Source: Pseudomonas sp. G34 (GTDB taxonomy: Bacteria; Pseudomonadota; Gammaproteobacteria; Pseudomonadales; Pseudomonadaceae). From it: 64,000 nucleotides of DNA. The notes beneath the pieces were generated by a model, which was not told where the DNA came from, made no database searches, and was given only the letters and a program-made list of their open reading frames with translations. Location: the NCBI RefSeq assembly GCF_031119625.1, contig NZ_JAVHZV010000002.1, forward strand, positions 124,001 to 188,000, in the 5' to 3' direction. The translations under genes were made by a program, and so were the position numbers. This document shows positions 48,894-59,278 of this stretch, piece after piece. The first letter of the stretch is position 1. Every line of letters starts with the position of its first letter.

Positions 48894-49637
48894 TTGAACA
48901 TCTGGCGCTTGTGGTTGCTATCGCTGGTGTTGTTGCCGTGGGCTGCTGGCGCGCAGCAGTTACGTCTGGTTGCCGACAGTTGGCCGCCGTTCAGCGACCA
49001 GCGCTTGCCGGGCAACGGCATGGCGGTGGAGCTGGTGACCACCGCGCTGAGCCGCGCCGGCTATACCAGCGATTACCGCGAAGTGCCCTGGCAGCGCGCG
49101 GTACTGGGGCTGCAGCGGGGCGACTACGATGTGCTGATCACCGCCTGGCACAGCAAGGAGCGTGAAGCTTTCGGGTATTTTTCCGCGCCCTATCTGGTCA
49201 ACCGCATTCGCCTGGTGGCGCGCAAGGATGCCGGCATCACATTCAACAGGCTTGCGGATCTCCACGGCTACCAGATCGCCGTGCGCCGCGGTTATGCCTA
49301 TTCGGCGGCGTTCGCGGCCGACCCCGGGCTGAGTACGGTGGAGGTTGGCAGTTTCGAAAGTGCTGCGCACATGGTGCAGCTTGGTCGGGTGAGCCTGGCG
49401 CTGGAAGACGAATACGTGGCGCGGTTCCTGTTCAACACTGCGCTCAAGCCGATTGCCGATGACCTGGAGTTTCTGCCCGTGCCGTTGAGCGAGAATGGCC
49501 TGCACATTCTCATTCGCCTGAGCCATGGCGAGCACGCCGAGATCGCCCGCCGTTTCGATGCTGCCATCGCCGCCATGCACGCCGATGGCAGCTATGCCAC
49601 GATCATGGCGCGCTATGGCCTGCACAGCCTGCAATGA
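48894..49637 (+). CDS. Periplasmic substrate-binding protein, SBP_bac_3 family, orphan
   Basis: The 247-residue protein has a signal peptide (IWRLWLLSLVLLPWAAGAQ) and a type II periplasmic-binding fold: LRLVADSWPPFSDQRLPGNG (ligand contact), REVPWQRAVLGLQRGDYDVL and YFSAPYLVNRIRLVARKDAG. No ABC permease or ATPase is adjacent. Such orphans often sense amino acids or feed signalling proteins, and a REC-REC-GGDEF gene lies tail-to-tail 4 bp away. TTG 48894 is taken as start because it begins the signal peptide; the longer frame lacks one. Confidence 0.82.
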   Translation: MNIWRLWLLSLVLLPWAAGAQQLRLVADSWPPFSDQRLPGNGMAVELVTTALSRAGYTSDYREVPWQRAVLGLQRGDYDVLITAWHSKEREAFGYFSAPYLVNRIRLVARKDAGITFNRLADLHGYQIAVRRGYAYSAAFAADPGLSTVEVGSFESAAHMVQLGRVSLALEDEYVARFLFNTALKPIADDLEFLPVPLSENGLHILIRLSHGEHAEIARRFDAAIAAMHADGSYATIMARYGLHSLQ

Positions 49638-49641
49638 CCGC

Positions 49642-50877
49642 TCATTGCCAGTTGGTGCGCCCGCGGCCCTGACGCTTGGCCTGGTAGAGCTGCTGGTCGG
49701 CAAGGTGCAGCAGGCTTTCCAGGTCTTCGGGCGCGCCGTGGTAGATGCCGGCACTGAACGACAGCGGTGGGGCGCCGACGGCGTAGTTGACCTGCCGGCA
49801 CTGCTCGCGCAGCGCATTGAGGGCCAGGCTCAGCGACTCGGCATCGTGCGGGCTGACCATGGCGAACTCTTCGCCGCCCAGGCGACCGAGCAGGGCCTCC
49901 GGAAAGGCTGCACGGAAGGCCCGGCTGAAGCCGATCAACGCGGCATCGCCCGCCGCGTGGCCATAGTCGTCGTTGATCTGCTTGAACAGATCCATATCCA
50001 GCATGGCCACGCTCAGGTTGTGGCCACTGCGCTGCGCCTGCTGGAACTGCTGCATGCCTTGTTCGTAGAAGGCCCGGCGGTTGTTCAGGCCGGTCAGGGC
50101 ATCGTACTGAGCGGCTTTCTTCAGGGCGCGCAGCATGTCGCGCCGTTCCAGGGTGAACATCACCCGGCAGGTCAGCTCCTCGGGGCAGAACGGCTTGCGC
50201 AGGAAATCATCGGCGCCATGCTTGATGAACCTGGCGCTGAGCGAGCCCTTGGTGTCGGCGGACAGGCCGAGAATCACCAGGTCTTGGCGTTTCATCTTCT
50301 GGCGCAGCAGCTTGACCAGCTCGAAGCCGCTGATGCCCGGCATGCTGTGGTCGACCACCAGCATGTCGATATCCGGCTGCTCCCTGAGGATGCTCAGGGC
50401 TTCTTCGCCGTCGCCGGCATCGATGAGCTGATAGCGGTGCGGCACCAGCACATGGCGGATGAAGTTGCGGGTGGCTTCCGAGTCCTCGGCCACCAGGATC
50501 TTCACCTGGCTGTTGTTCTCCAGGCGGTGCAGCAGGCGAAAGGCGTATTCGTAGGAGTGCTGGCTTTCCTTGAGCACGTAATCGACCACGCCCTTGAGCA
50601 ACAGCTCGTCGCGGCGCCTCTCGTTGTACGAGCCGCTGAGCACGATGCAGGGCAGGCCGTAGCGCATCACCAGGTCGACGCTCTCGCCATCCGGAGCATC
50701 GGGCAGGTGCAGGTCGACGATGGCGGCGAAGAACAGCGCTGCGGAGGTTTCCAGCATCATCTCGGCTTCGCCGAGCGAGGCGCAGAACACCGGCTGCAGG
50801 TTGGGTTCCTGACGGAACAGGTGCTCGAGAATCTTCAGCACCAGCGGGCTGTCTTCGATGACCAGGATATTGCGCAC
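49642..50877 (-). CDS. REC-REC-GGDEF response regulator, diguanylate cyclase
   Basis: The 411-residue protein has two receiver domains and a C-terminal diguanylate cyclase. Receiver 1 has NILVIEDSPLVLKILEHLF, phosphoacceptor AAIVDLHLPDAPDG and VVDYVLKES. Receiver 2 has KILVAEDSEATRNFIRHVL, MLVVDHSMPGISGFEL and DDFLRKPF. The cyclase has AQYDALTGLNNRRAFYEQG and the catalytic GRLGGEEFAMVSPHD. The RxxD inhibitory site upstream of GGEEF reads F-P-E-A, so product inhibition is probably lost. It would make cyclic di-GMP when phosphorylated. GTG 50877 has AGGGGG upstream. It lies 35 bp after dbpA on the same strand. No partner kinase is nearby. Confidence 0.88.
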   Translation of the reverse strand: MRNILVIEDSPLVLKILEHLFRQEPNLQPVFCASLGEAEMMLETSAALFFAAIVDLHLPDAPDGESVDLVMRYGLPCIVLSGSYNERRRDELLLKGVVDYVLKESQHSYEYAFRLLHRLENNSQVKILVAEDSEATRNFIRHVLVPHRYQLIDAGDGEEALSILREQPDIDMLVVDHSMPGISGFELVKLLRQKMKRQDLVILGLSADTKGSLSARFIKHGADDFLRKPFCPEELTCRVMFTLERRDMLRALKKAAQYDALTGLNNRRAFYEQGMQQFQQAQRSGHNLSVAMLDMDLFKQINDDYGHAAGDAALIGFSRAFRAAFPEALLGRLGGEEFAMVSPHDAESLSLALNALREQCRQVNYAVGAPPLSFSAGIYHGAPEDLESLLHLADQQLYQAKRQGRGRTNWQ

Positions 50878-50912
50878 GGAACCCCCTGTGCCCGCCTGCC
50901 GATAGCTTCAGT

Positions 50913-52292
50913 CTAGAGCGTGCGCACGCGCAGCGAGCGACCTTTTATCTTGCCTTCGCTGAGGCACTTGAGCGCTTGCACGGCCAGGCTGCGTTCAACG
51001 GCGACATAGGCCTGGAAGTCGAAAATGGCGATCTTGCCGACCTGCGCCCCGGGGATGCCGCCCTCGCCGGTGAGGGCACCGAGAATATCGCCAGGGCGCA
51101 GTTTGTCCTTGCGCCCGGCACCGATGCACAGCGTCATCATCAGCGGCTGCAGCGGCGCGCCGCCCTGATGTTTCAGGCTGCTCAGCGGGTGCCAGTTCAG
51201 CGGCGACCTTTGCAGGTTTTCGATGGCCTGGGCGCGATGGCCTTCGGCTGGGGCAACCAGGCTCACCGCCAGGCCTTTCTCGCCGGCACGGCCGGTGCGG
51301 CCAACGCGGTGGATGTGGATTTCCGAATCGCGCGCCAGTTCGACGTTGATCACCATGTCCAGGGCGTCGATGTCCAGGCCACGTGCGGCCACGTCGGTGG
51401 CGACCAGAACGGACAGGCTGCGGTTGGCGAACATCGCCAGCACCTGGTCACGGTCGCGCTGCTCCAGGTCGCCGTGCAGGGCGGCGGCGGAAATGCCCTT
51501 GGCGGTGAGGTGGTCGACGACTTCCTGGCACTGCTGCTTGGTGAAGCAGAAGGCCACGCAGGAGGTCGGGCGGTAGCTGTTGAGCACCTTGACCACGGCG
51601 TCCATGCGCTCTTCAGGGGCGATCTCGTAGAAGCGCTGCTCGATCTGGCTGTCGTCGTGCAGGGCTTCGACCTTGACCTGCTGCGGGTTGCGCATGAAGG
51701 TCGCCGACAGCTGCTTGATGCCGGCCGGGTAGGTGGCCGAGAACAGCAGGGTCTGGCGGCGCTCCGGGGTCTGGCCGATGATCTCGGCGATGCTGTCGTA
51801 GAAGCCCATGTCGAGCATGCGGTCGGCTTCGTCGAGCACCAGGGTGTTCAACCCATCGAGCTTCAGGGTGCCCTTGGCCAGGTGCTGCTGCACGCGGCCC
51901 GGGGTGCCGACGATGATCTGTGCGCCGTGCTCCAGGGAGCCGATCTGCGGGCCGAACGGCACCCCACCACACAGGGTGAGGATCTTGATGTTGTCTTCGC
52001 CGCGCGCCAGGCGGCGCAATTCCTTGGCGACCTGATCGGCCAGCTCGCGGGTCGGGCACAGCACCAGGGCCTGGCAGCCGAAATAACGCGGGTTGAGCGG
52101 CGCCAGCAGGCCGATGCCGAAGGCGGCGGTCTTGCCGCTGCCGGTCTTGGCCTGGGCGATCAGGTCCATGCCCTTGAGCATCACCGGCAGGCTCTGCGCC
52201 TGGATCGGGGTCATCTGCGCGTAACCGAGGGACTCGAGGTTCGCCAGCATGGCGGGCGACAGGGCAAGCGAGGAAAAAGCGGTGGCAGTCAC
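50913..52292 (-). CDS. dbpA: ATP-dependent RNA helicase DbpA
   Basis: The 459-residue DEAD-box helicase acts on 23S rRNA hairpin 92 during 50S assembly. Motifs are in order: Q motif GYAQMTPIQAQSLP, AQAKTGSGKTAAFG, CPTRELADQ, VLDEADRMLDMG, LFSATYPAG, HGDLEQRDRDQVL and HRVGRTGRAGEKG. The C-terminal 75 residues (KDKLRPGDILGALTGEGGIP onward) are the DbpA-specific RNA-binding domain. Length and architecture match E. coli DbpA closely. Confidence 0.95.
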   Translation of the reverse strand: MTATAFSSLALSPAMLANLESLGYAQMTPIQAQSLPVMLKGMDLIAQAKTGSGKTAAFGIGLLAPLNPRYFGCQALVLCPTRELADQVAKELRRLARGEDNIKILTLCGGVPFGPQIGSLEHGAQIIVGTPGRVQQHLAKGTLKLDGLNTLVLDEADRMLDMGFYDSIAEIIGQTPERRQTLLFSATYPAGIKQLSATFMRNPQQVKVEALHDDSQIEQRFYEIAPEERMDAVVKVLNSYRPTSCVAFCFTKQQCQEVVDHLTAKGISAAALHGDLEQRDRDQVLAMFANRSLSVLVATDVAARGLDIDALDMVINVELARDSEIHIHRVGRTGRAGEKGLAVSLVAPAEGHRAQAIENLQRSPLNWHPLSSLKHQGGAPLQPLMMTLCIGAGRKDKLRPGDILGALTGEGGIPGAQVGKIAIFDFQAYVAVERSLAVQALKCLSEGKIKGRSLRVRTL

Positions 52293-52364
52293 GGTACGGG
52301 CCTGAAGAGCGTCGAAAAGAGCGCTAGTGTAGCAGGCGCCAGGCTGCGGCCTGACGACTGCTCG

Positions 52365-53780
52365 TCATTCGTCGACGTCGACCTTGACCCGCCGGGCGCT
52401 GCGCCCGTCTTCCGGCGCCAGCTGCAGGAAGATGCCGGCTGCCAGGATGGTCAGCAGGCCGATGCACAGGTAGGTGGACTGGAAGGCGCCCAGCACGCCA
52501 TCGGCGGCGCTCTGGTTGTCCAGGCTGAAGCCGCTGAGCAGGGCGGCGCCGGTGGCGATGCCCATACTGATCGACAGCTGTACCACCACCGAGAGCAGGC
52601 CGTTGCCACTGCTCGCGTCGCTGTCGGGCACGTCGATCAGCGTCACCGTGTTCATCGCGGTGAACTGCAGGGAGTTGAAGGCGCCGATCAGGCTCAGCTG
52701 GATGGCCAGCTGCAGGTGCGAGGTCTGCCCGTCGACCAGCGCCATGCTGGTGATCAGCAGCCCCAGCAGCACGGTGTTGAAGGTCAGGATGCGGCGGTAG
52801 CCGAGGCGGTCGATCAGCGGCTTGGCCAGCGGCTTCATGGCCATGGCGGCGAGCGCTAGGGGAATCATGCTCATGCCCGCCTGGGCCGGTGAATAGCCCA
52901 TGCCCAGTTGCAGCAGCAACGGGGTGAGAAATGGCAGGGCGCCGGTGCCCAGGCGGGCGAAGATATTGCCGAAAATCCCCACCGCGAAGCTGCGCGTGTT
53001 GAACAGCCGCGGCGGGAACAGCGCATTTGGCGTGCGCGCGGCGCGCAGCCAGTAGGCCGCCAGGCAGGCCAGGCCACCGAGCAGCAGGAGCACCACGCGC
53101 ATGTGCGGCAGGTGCAGCTCGCCCAGGCCTTCGAGGGCCATGGTGATCAGCAGCATGCTGGCGCCGAACAGCAGGAAGCCGAGCAGATCGAAGCGGGTGC
53201 GCTCGCTGCCGCGCAGCTCCGGCATGAAGCGATAGGCGGCCCAGCAGCCGAGGGCGCCGACCGGCAGGTTGAGCAAAAAGATCCAGTGCCAGCTGGCGTA
53301 CTCCACCAGCCAGCCGCCCAGGGTCGGGCCGATCAGCGGGCCGAGCAGGCCGGGCAGGGTGATGAAGCTCATGATCCGCACCAGCTCGGTACGCGGGTAG
53401 GCGCGCAGTACCACCAGGCGCCCCACCGGCATCATCAGTGCGCCGCCCAGGCCCTGGATGATGCGCGCGATCACCAGCATGCTCAGCGATTGCGAGACCG
53501 CGCAGAGCAGCGAGCCGAGGCTGAACAGGGCGATGGCGCCAAAGAAGATGTGCCGCGTGCCGAAGCGGTCGGCCAGCCAGCCGGAGGCCGGAATCAGCAG
53601 CGCCACGGTGAGCATGTAGGCGATCACCACCGACTGCATGCGCAGCGGGTCTTCGGACAGATCGGCCGCCATGCTGGGCAGCGCAGTGTTGAGGATGGTG
53701 CCATCGAGCGTTTGCATGAAGAACGCGATGGCGACGATCCAGGGCAGCAGGCGGGCAGTGCGGGCGTCGAGCAGGGTCAT
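52365..53780 (-). CDS. mdtD: MFS multidrug transporter MdtD-type (DHA2 family)
   Basis: The 471-residue membrane protein has 14 predicted helices. Matches to E. coli MdtD can be read along the chain: AFFMQTLDGTILNTALPSMA, YMLTVALLIPASGWLADRFG (motif A), GGALMMPVGRLVVLRAYPR, VEYASWHWIFLLNLPVG. It uses the proton gradient to export drugs or metabolites; in E. coli the gene belongs to the mdtABCD efflux operon, but here it stands alone. A CAGGGCCG/CGGCCCTG hairpin lies in its leader at 53805-53827. Substrate unknown. Confidence 0.9.
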   Translation of the reverse strand: MTLLDARTARLLPWIVAIAFFMQTLDGTILNTALPSMAADLSEDPLRMQSVVIAYMLTVALLIPASGWLADRFGTRHIFFGAIALFSLGSLLCAVSQSLSMLVIARIIQGLGGALMMPVGRLVVLRAYPRTELVRIMSFITLPGLLGPLIGPTLGGWLVEYASWHWIFLLNLPVGALGCWAAYRFMPELRGSERTRFDLLGFLLFGASMLLITMALEGLGELHLPHMRVVLLLLGGLACLAAYWLRAARTPNALFPPRLFNTRSFAVGIFGNIFARLGTGALPFLTPLLLQLGMGYSPAQAGMSMIPLALAAMAMKPLAKPLIDRLGYRRILTFNTVLLGLLITSMALVDGQTSHLQLAIQLSLIGAFNSLQFTAMNTVTLIDVPDSDASSGNGLLSVVVQLSISMGIATGAALLSGFSLDNQSAADGVLGAFQSTYLCIGLLTILAAGIFLQLAPEDGRSARRVKVDVDE

Positions 53781-53854
53781 GGCGGACGGTGATCTGCGAG
53801 GAGTCAGGGCCGTTTGACTCGGCCCTGGGGTAAATGTCTCAAGAAGTGTAGCGG

Positions 53855-53887
53855 CGCCGTCGCGTCACTGCTGCTGACGCGACGGCG
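53855..53887 (-). terminator. Strong hairpin after betA, probable terminator
   Basis: CGCCGTCGCGTCA and TGACGCGACGGCG form a perfect 13-bp stem with a 7-nt loop, 10 bp beyond the betA stop in the direction of transcription. A T-tract is not evident, so it may act with Rho or protect the message. Confidence 0.55.
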
Positions 53888-53896
53888 GCGTATTGC

Positions 53897-55606
53897 TCAG
53901 GACGCCGAGCGCATGTCCTCGACCACCCGCTGCGGCGTGCCGCGCACTGGCGCGCCGTTGGCCACGTAGTAGGGCGCGGTGCTGCGTGGCAGGGCGGCAC
54001 GCTCGCGAATGCGGTCGGCGATCTTCTCGGCGATCATGATGGTGGTGGCGTTGAGGTTGCCGGTGATGATCTCCGGCATGATCGACGCATCCACCACACG
54101 CAGCCCTTGCAGGCCGTGCACCCGGCCCTGGCCATCGACCACCGCCATGTCGTCGGTGCCCATCTTGCAGGAGCAGGACGGGTGGAACGCGGTCTCCGCA
54201 TGCTCGCGGACGAAGGCGTCGAGCTCCTCGTCGCTCTGCACATTGGGGCCCGGGCTGATCTCGCGGCCACGGTACGGGTCCAGCGCCGGCTGGTTGATGA
54301 TCTCGCGGGTGATGCGAATGGCGTCGCGAAACTCCTGCCAGTCCTGCTCGCTGCTCATGTAGTTGAACAGGATGCTCGGGTGCTGGCGTGGATCCTTGGA
54401 TTTCAGCTGTACGCGGCCGCGGCTGGGTGAGCGCATGGAGCCGACATGGGCCTGGAAGCCGTGCTCCTTCACGGCGTTACTGCCGTTGTAATTGATCGCC
54501 ACCGGCAGGAAGTGGTACTGCAGGTTCGGCCACTCGAACTCCGGGCGCGAGCGAATGAAACCGCCGGCCTCGAACTGGTTGCTGGCGCCGATGCCTTCGC
54601 CGGCCAGCAGCCACTTGGCGCCGATGCCAGGCTGGTTGAGCATCTTCAGCGCCGGGTACAGCGACACCGGCTGCGTGCAGGCGTACTGCACGTAAACCTC
54701 GAGGTGATCCTGCAGGTTGGCGCCGACGCCTGGCAGTTCGTGCACCACATCGATATCCAGACCGCGCAGCAGCTCGCCCGGGCCAACGCCGGAGCGCTGC
54801 AGGATCTGCGGCGAGGCGATGGCGCCCGCGCACAGCAGCACTTCGCGGCGCGCATGGGCAATGGTCGCCTGGTTCGCGCTGCCGACCAGGTAGGCGACGC
54901 TATTGGCGCGCTTGCCCTCGAACAGGATGCGGTCGGTGGTGGCGTGGGTGACGATGGTCAGGTTCGGCCGCTCGCGGGCCTGATCCAGATAGCCGCGGGC
55001 GGTGCTGGCGCGACGACCTTCGGGCGTCACGGTGCGGTCCATCGGGCCGAAGCCTTCCTGCTGGTAACCGTTGAGGTCATCGGTACGCGGGTAGCCGGCC
55101 TGCACGCCGGCCTCGACCATGGCGTGGAACAGCGGGTTGTTGCCGGCCTTGGGCGTGGTCACGCTGACCGGGCCGCTGTCGCCGTGGTAGTCGTTGGCAC
55201 CGATGTCGCGGCTCTCCGCCTTGCGGAAATACGGCAGGCAATCCAGGTAGCTCCAGTCTTCCAGGCCGGGCTGCTTGGCCCAGTTGTCGAAGTCCATGGC
55301 GTTGCCGCGGATGTAGCACATGCCATTGATCAGCGACGAGCCGCCGAGGCCCTTGCCGCGCCCGCACTCCATGCGGCGGTTGCCCATGTGCGGCTCGGGG
55401 TCGGTTTCATAGGCCCAGTTGTAGCGGCGGCCCTGCAGCGGAAAGGCCAGGGCGGCGGGCATCTGGGTGCGGAAATCCAGGCGGTAGTCGGGGCCACCGG
55501 CTTCCAGCAGCAGTACGCTGACATCCGCATCTTCGCTCAGGCGGGTCGCCAGCACGTTACCGGCCGAGCCGGCGCCAATGATGATGTAATCGAATTCCTG
55601 GGTCAT
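53897..55606 (-). CDS. betA: Choline dehydrogenase BetA
   Basis: The 569-residue GMC-family flavoprotein oxidises choline to betaine aldehyde. Visible are [21 protein letters not shown] (FAD fold), [20 protein letters not shown] near residue 83, [18 protein letters not shown] (GMC signature 2), and the C-terminal active site [12 protein letters not shown] with [20 protein letters not shown] (abridged). Together with BetB it yields the osmoprotectant glycine betaine and, in Pseudomonas, a carbon source. The 162-bp gap to betB holds a palindromic repeat. Confidence 0.96.
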   Translation of the reverse strand: MTQEFDYIIIGAGSAGNVLATRLSEDADVSVLLLEAGGPDYRLDFRTQMPAALAFPLQGRRYNWAYETDPEPHMGNRRMECGRGKGLGGSSLINGMCYIRGNAMDFDNWAKQPGLEDWSYLDCLPYFRKAESRDIGANDYHGDSGPVSVTTPKAGNNPLFHAMVEAGVQAGYPRTDDLNGYQQEGFGPMDRTVTPEGRRASTARGYLDQARERPNLTIVTHATTDRILFEGKRANSVAYLVGSANQATIAHARREVLLCAGAIASPQILQRSGVGPGELLRGLDIDVVHELPGVGANLQDHLEVYVQYACTQPVSLYPALKMLNQPGIGAKWLLAGEGIGASNQFEAGGFIRSRPEFEWPNLQYHFLPVAINYNGSNAVKEHGFQAHVGSMRSPSRGRVQLKSKDPRQHPSILFNYMSSEQDWQEFRDAIRITREIINQPALDPYRGREISPGPNVQSDEELDAFVREHAETAFHPSCSCKMGTDDMAVVDGQGRVHGLQGLRVVDASIMPEIITGNLNATTIMIAEKIADRIRERAALPRSTAPYYVANGAPVRGTPQRVVEDMRSAS

Positions 55607-55690
55607 GGCTCCTCCTGTTACCCGGCTGTGATCCGGGAAAACGCGGTGACTGTTCCCGGAGGGCTTCCGGGCTACGGGGCAGCGACTTTT

Positions 55691-55755
55691 GTGGGAGCGG
55701 ATTCATCCGCGATGCTTTTCGCGGCTCAAGCGCTGCGCCGCCCGGCCGCTCCCAC
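55691..55755. repeat. GTGGGAGCGG palindromic element in betB-betA gap
   Basis: GTGGGAGCGG (55691-55700) and CCGCTCCCAC (55746-55755) bracket 45 bp, including an internal CATCCGCGATG/TTCGCGGC pattern. Its outer ends match those of the other GTGGGAGCG elements, but the centre is different. Transcription of betBA would read through it. Confidence 0.8.
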
Positions 55756-55768
55756 GCTGTGCTGGGGT

Positions 55769-57241
<1,473 letters not shown>

Positions 57242-57347
57242 GGGGCGTCCTCCTGAGCGGGGCAAGACGCGCTGCGGGCGCCTTGGCGAATGAGTCGGCT
57301 GAGCGAGGTGAAAAGGAATGTCAGCCGATTTGGTTAAAAAACAGCCT

Positions 57348-57381
57348 AGTTTATTTTTATTGATCGATCAATCAATAAAAA
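57348..57381 (-). promoter_or_regulatory. BetI-type operator overlapping the betBA promoter
   Basis: TTTTTATTGAT (57354-57364) and ATCAATAAAAA (57371-57381) form a perfect 11-bp inverted repeat with a 6-bp centre. On the minus strand, TTGATT (57375-57370) and TAAACT (57353-57348) are 16 bp apart and fall within or next to the palindrome. A TetR-family repressor bound here would exclude RNA polymerase. The regulator is presumably BetI, 390 bp upstream. Confidence 0.7.
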
Positions 57382-57472
57382 TCCCAGGCACGACCAGAAC
57401 CGTGCCAGATGCGCCATGGGCGCTGGCTTTCGAGGAGATTTTGGCTGCGGTCGAGATACCAGGATGGGTCAC

Positions 57473-57537
57473 TGTGGGAGCGGGCCATGCCCGTGATTTC
57501 GCGCCCATGGACCTAGGCGTCCCCGCACGCTCCCACA
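57473..57537. repeat. GTGGGAGCG palindromic element, copy 2
   Basis: TGTGGGAGCG and CGCTCCCACA bracket a 65-bp element. It is nearly identical to 57681-57742 and present inverted at 29158-29221. Confidence 0.85.
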
Positions 57538-57546
57538 TATGAGTTC

Positions 57547-57595
57547 GTAGGATGGGTGAAACCCATCGAGGGTTGATGGGTTGCACCCATCCTAC
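57547..57595. repeat. GTAGGATGGGT palindromic element
   Basis: GTAGGATGGGT (57547-57557) and ACCCATCCTAC (57585-57595) are a perfect 11-bp inverted repeat with a further ACCCATC/GATGGGT pair inside. A degenerate relative continues to about 57650 (AGGATGG and GAAACCCATC). Confidence 0.8.
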
Positions 57596-57680
57596 GGGCT
57601 GCGTTGGGATTTTTAGGATGGTTCGGGCCGCGCAGGTGAAACCCATCAAATGATCAGGTTCATCACCTCAGCGGGTCACC

Positions 57681-57742
57681 GTGGGAGCGGGCCATGCCCG
57701 CGATTTCGCGCCCATGGACTAGGTGTCCCCGCACGCTCCCAC
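57681..57742. repeat. GTGGGAGCG palindromic element, copy 3
   Basis: GTGGGAGCG and CGCTCCCAC bracket 62 bp; compared with copy 2 it differs by a few substitutions and small indels. The 57382-57773 interval consists of this, copy 2 and the GTAGGATGGGT element, with no gene. Confidence 0.85.
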
Positions 57743-57773
57743 ATGAGTGTCGGTCCAGCGAAGGCGGCTGGCT

Positions 57774-58364
57774 TTACTCGGCTTTGGCCAACTGCAAATC
57801 GAGGTAGTCGTAGGCGATCTGCGCGGCCTGGCGGGTGTCGAAGCTCTCGCCGGTCAGGGCACCGCGCAGCCACAGGCCGTCGATCAGTGCGGCCAGGCCG
57901 CGGGCCGCGGCGCGGGCTTGCGGTTGCGGCAGCACGCGGCGGAACTGGCCGCACAGGTTGGAATACAGGCGCTGGTCGTTGACCCGCTGCAGGCGGCGTA
58001 GGGCCGGCTGGTGCATGCTGCTGGCCCAGAACGCCAGCCAGGTTTTCATCGCCGGGCCGCTGACCTGGGTTTCGTCGAAGTTGCCGTCGATGATGGCGCG
58101 CAGGCGTGCCCGCGGAGTGTCTTCGCGCAGCAGCCGATAGCGCGCGTGCACCGCCTCGCGCAGGGCCTGCATGAGGTGGCGCATGGTCGCTTCGAGCAGG
58201 CCGTTCTTGTCCTGGAAGTAGTGGCTGATGATGCCGTTCGATACGCCGGCAAGCCGCGCGATGTAGGCGATGCTGGCATCGCTCATGCCAACCTGGTCGA
58301 CGGCTTCCAGGGTTGCCGCAATCAGCTGGGAGCGGCGGATCGGTTGCATTCCGACCTTGGGCAT
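57774..58364 (-). CDS. betI: Transcriptional repressor BetI
   Basis: The 196-residue TetR-family regulator has an N-terminal HTH ([21 protein letters not shown] and [20 protein letters not shown], the latter the recognition helix). Its C-terminal part contains [20 protein letters not shown] and [18 protein letters not shown], the BetI ligand-domain signature. It represses the bet genes until choline binds. It is separated from betB by 532 bp of repeats, unlike the usual compact betIBA arrangement. Confidence 0.94.
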   Translation of the reverse strand: MPKVGMQPIRRSQLIAATLEAVDQVGMSDASIAYIARLAGVSNGIISHYFQDKNGLLEATMRHLMQALREAVHARYRLLREDTPRARLRAIIDGNFDETQVSGPAMKTWLAFWASSMHQPALRRLQRVNDQRLYSNLCGQFRRVLPQPQARAAARGLAALIDGLWLRGALTGESFDTRQAAQIAYDYLDLQLAKAE

Positions 58365-58436
58365 CGTGTTCTCCGGCAGGGGGTGTTTTTCGAGTCTAAC
58401 AGAGCGCGTGGAGTTGCCGGCGCGTTCAAGTTTCTC

Positions 58437-58595
58437 AGAGCCTGTTCACGATTTTTATGCGTATGAAGCGGCAACTACAAGTCAAAGGCAGCCGACATCG
58501 ACCTATTGTGGGAGCGGGCACTGCGGCGATGACCGCTAACGCCGCTTAGCTACCAAAATCGACGAATCTGAGCTGAAAGATCATGAACAGGCTCT
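58437..58595. mobile_element. MITE-like element, 16-bp terminal inverted repeats
   Basis: AGAGCCTGTTCACGAT (58437-58452) and its near-perfect complement ATCATGAACAGGCTCT (58580-58595), one mismatch, bound a 159-bp non-coding stretch. The pentamer CTCAG flanks both edges (58434-58438 and 58594-58598), as expected of a target duplication. Inside is a lone GTGGGAGCG arm. The right edge touches the KdpE-like gene stop codon. No transposase is present, so it would be mobilised in trans if at all. Confidence 0.6.
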
Positions 58596-59278
58596 CAGGC
58601 GATCAGCCGGTAGCCGACACCCGCTTCGGTGACGATCAGCCGCGGTGACGCCGGGTCGTCGCCGAGCTTCTGGCGCAGGTGGGCGATGACGATACGCAGG
58701 TAATGGCTGTGCTCGGTGTGGGTCGGGCCCCAGATATCGCGCAGCAGTTGCTGCTGGGTGACGACCATGCCGGGGTGGCGCGCCAGGGTTTCGAGCACCG
58801 CGTATTCCTTGCGGGTCAGGCTGACCTCCTGATCCTCCAGAGTGACGCGGCGAAAGGCGAAGTCGACCCGTAGCGGGCCACTGGCCAGGGCGGCGGCAGG
58901 TTTCTCGCTGGCCGGACGGCTGCGCAGCAGGGCGCGCACGCGGGCGAGGAATTCCTGCACGCCAAAGGGCTTGCTGACGTAATCGTTGGCGCCGTTGTCC
59001 AGGGCCTGCACCTTGTCCTTTTCGCCCGCACGTACCGACAGCACCAGCACCGGCACGGCCGACCATTCGCGCAGGCGGGTCAGCACCTCCTGGCCGTCCA
59101 GGTCGGGCAGGCCAAGGTCGAGCACCACCAGGTCGGGTTGCTCCAGCGCCGCCAGGCGCAGCGCCGCTTCGCCGCCATCGGCTTCCAGTACCTGATAACC
59201 CTGGGCCTGCAGGCCGATGCGCAGGAATTTGCGGATCGCCGCCTCGTCGTCGACCAGGAGGATGCGCGTTTCAGTCAT
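58595..59278 (-). CDS. kdpE: KdpE-like response regulator
   Basis: The 227-residue OmpR-family regulator has a receiver (RILLVDDEAAIRKFLRIGLQ, phosphoacceptor LVVLDLGLPDLDGQE near residue 53, DYVSKPFGV) and a winged-helix DNA-binding domain. The latter includes LLRDIWGPTHTEHSHYLRIV (KdpE-type signature). The fit to E. coli KdpE is close along the whole length. Its start overlaps the sensor gene by 8 bp. The stop codon lies at the border of the MITE-like element, and the pair is divergent from kup rather than beside kdpFABC. Confidence 0.9.
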   Translation of the reverse strand: MTETRILLVDDEAAIRKFLRIGLQAQGYQVLEADGGEAALRLAALEQPDLVVLDLGLPDLDGQEVLTRLREWSAVPVLVLSVRAGEKDKVQALDNGANDYVSKPFGVQEFLARVRALLRSRPASEKPAAALASGPLRVDFAFRRVTLEDQEVSLTRKEYAVLETLARHPGMVVTQQQLLRDIWGPTHTEHSHYLRIVIAHLRQKLGDDPASPRLIVTEAGVGYRLIA

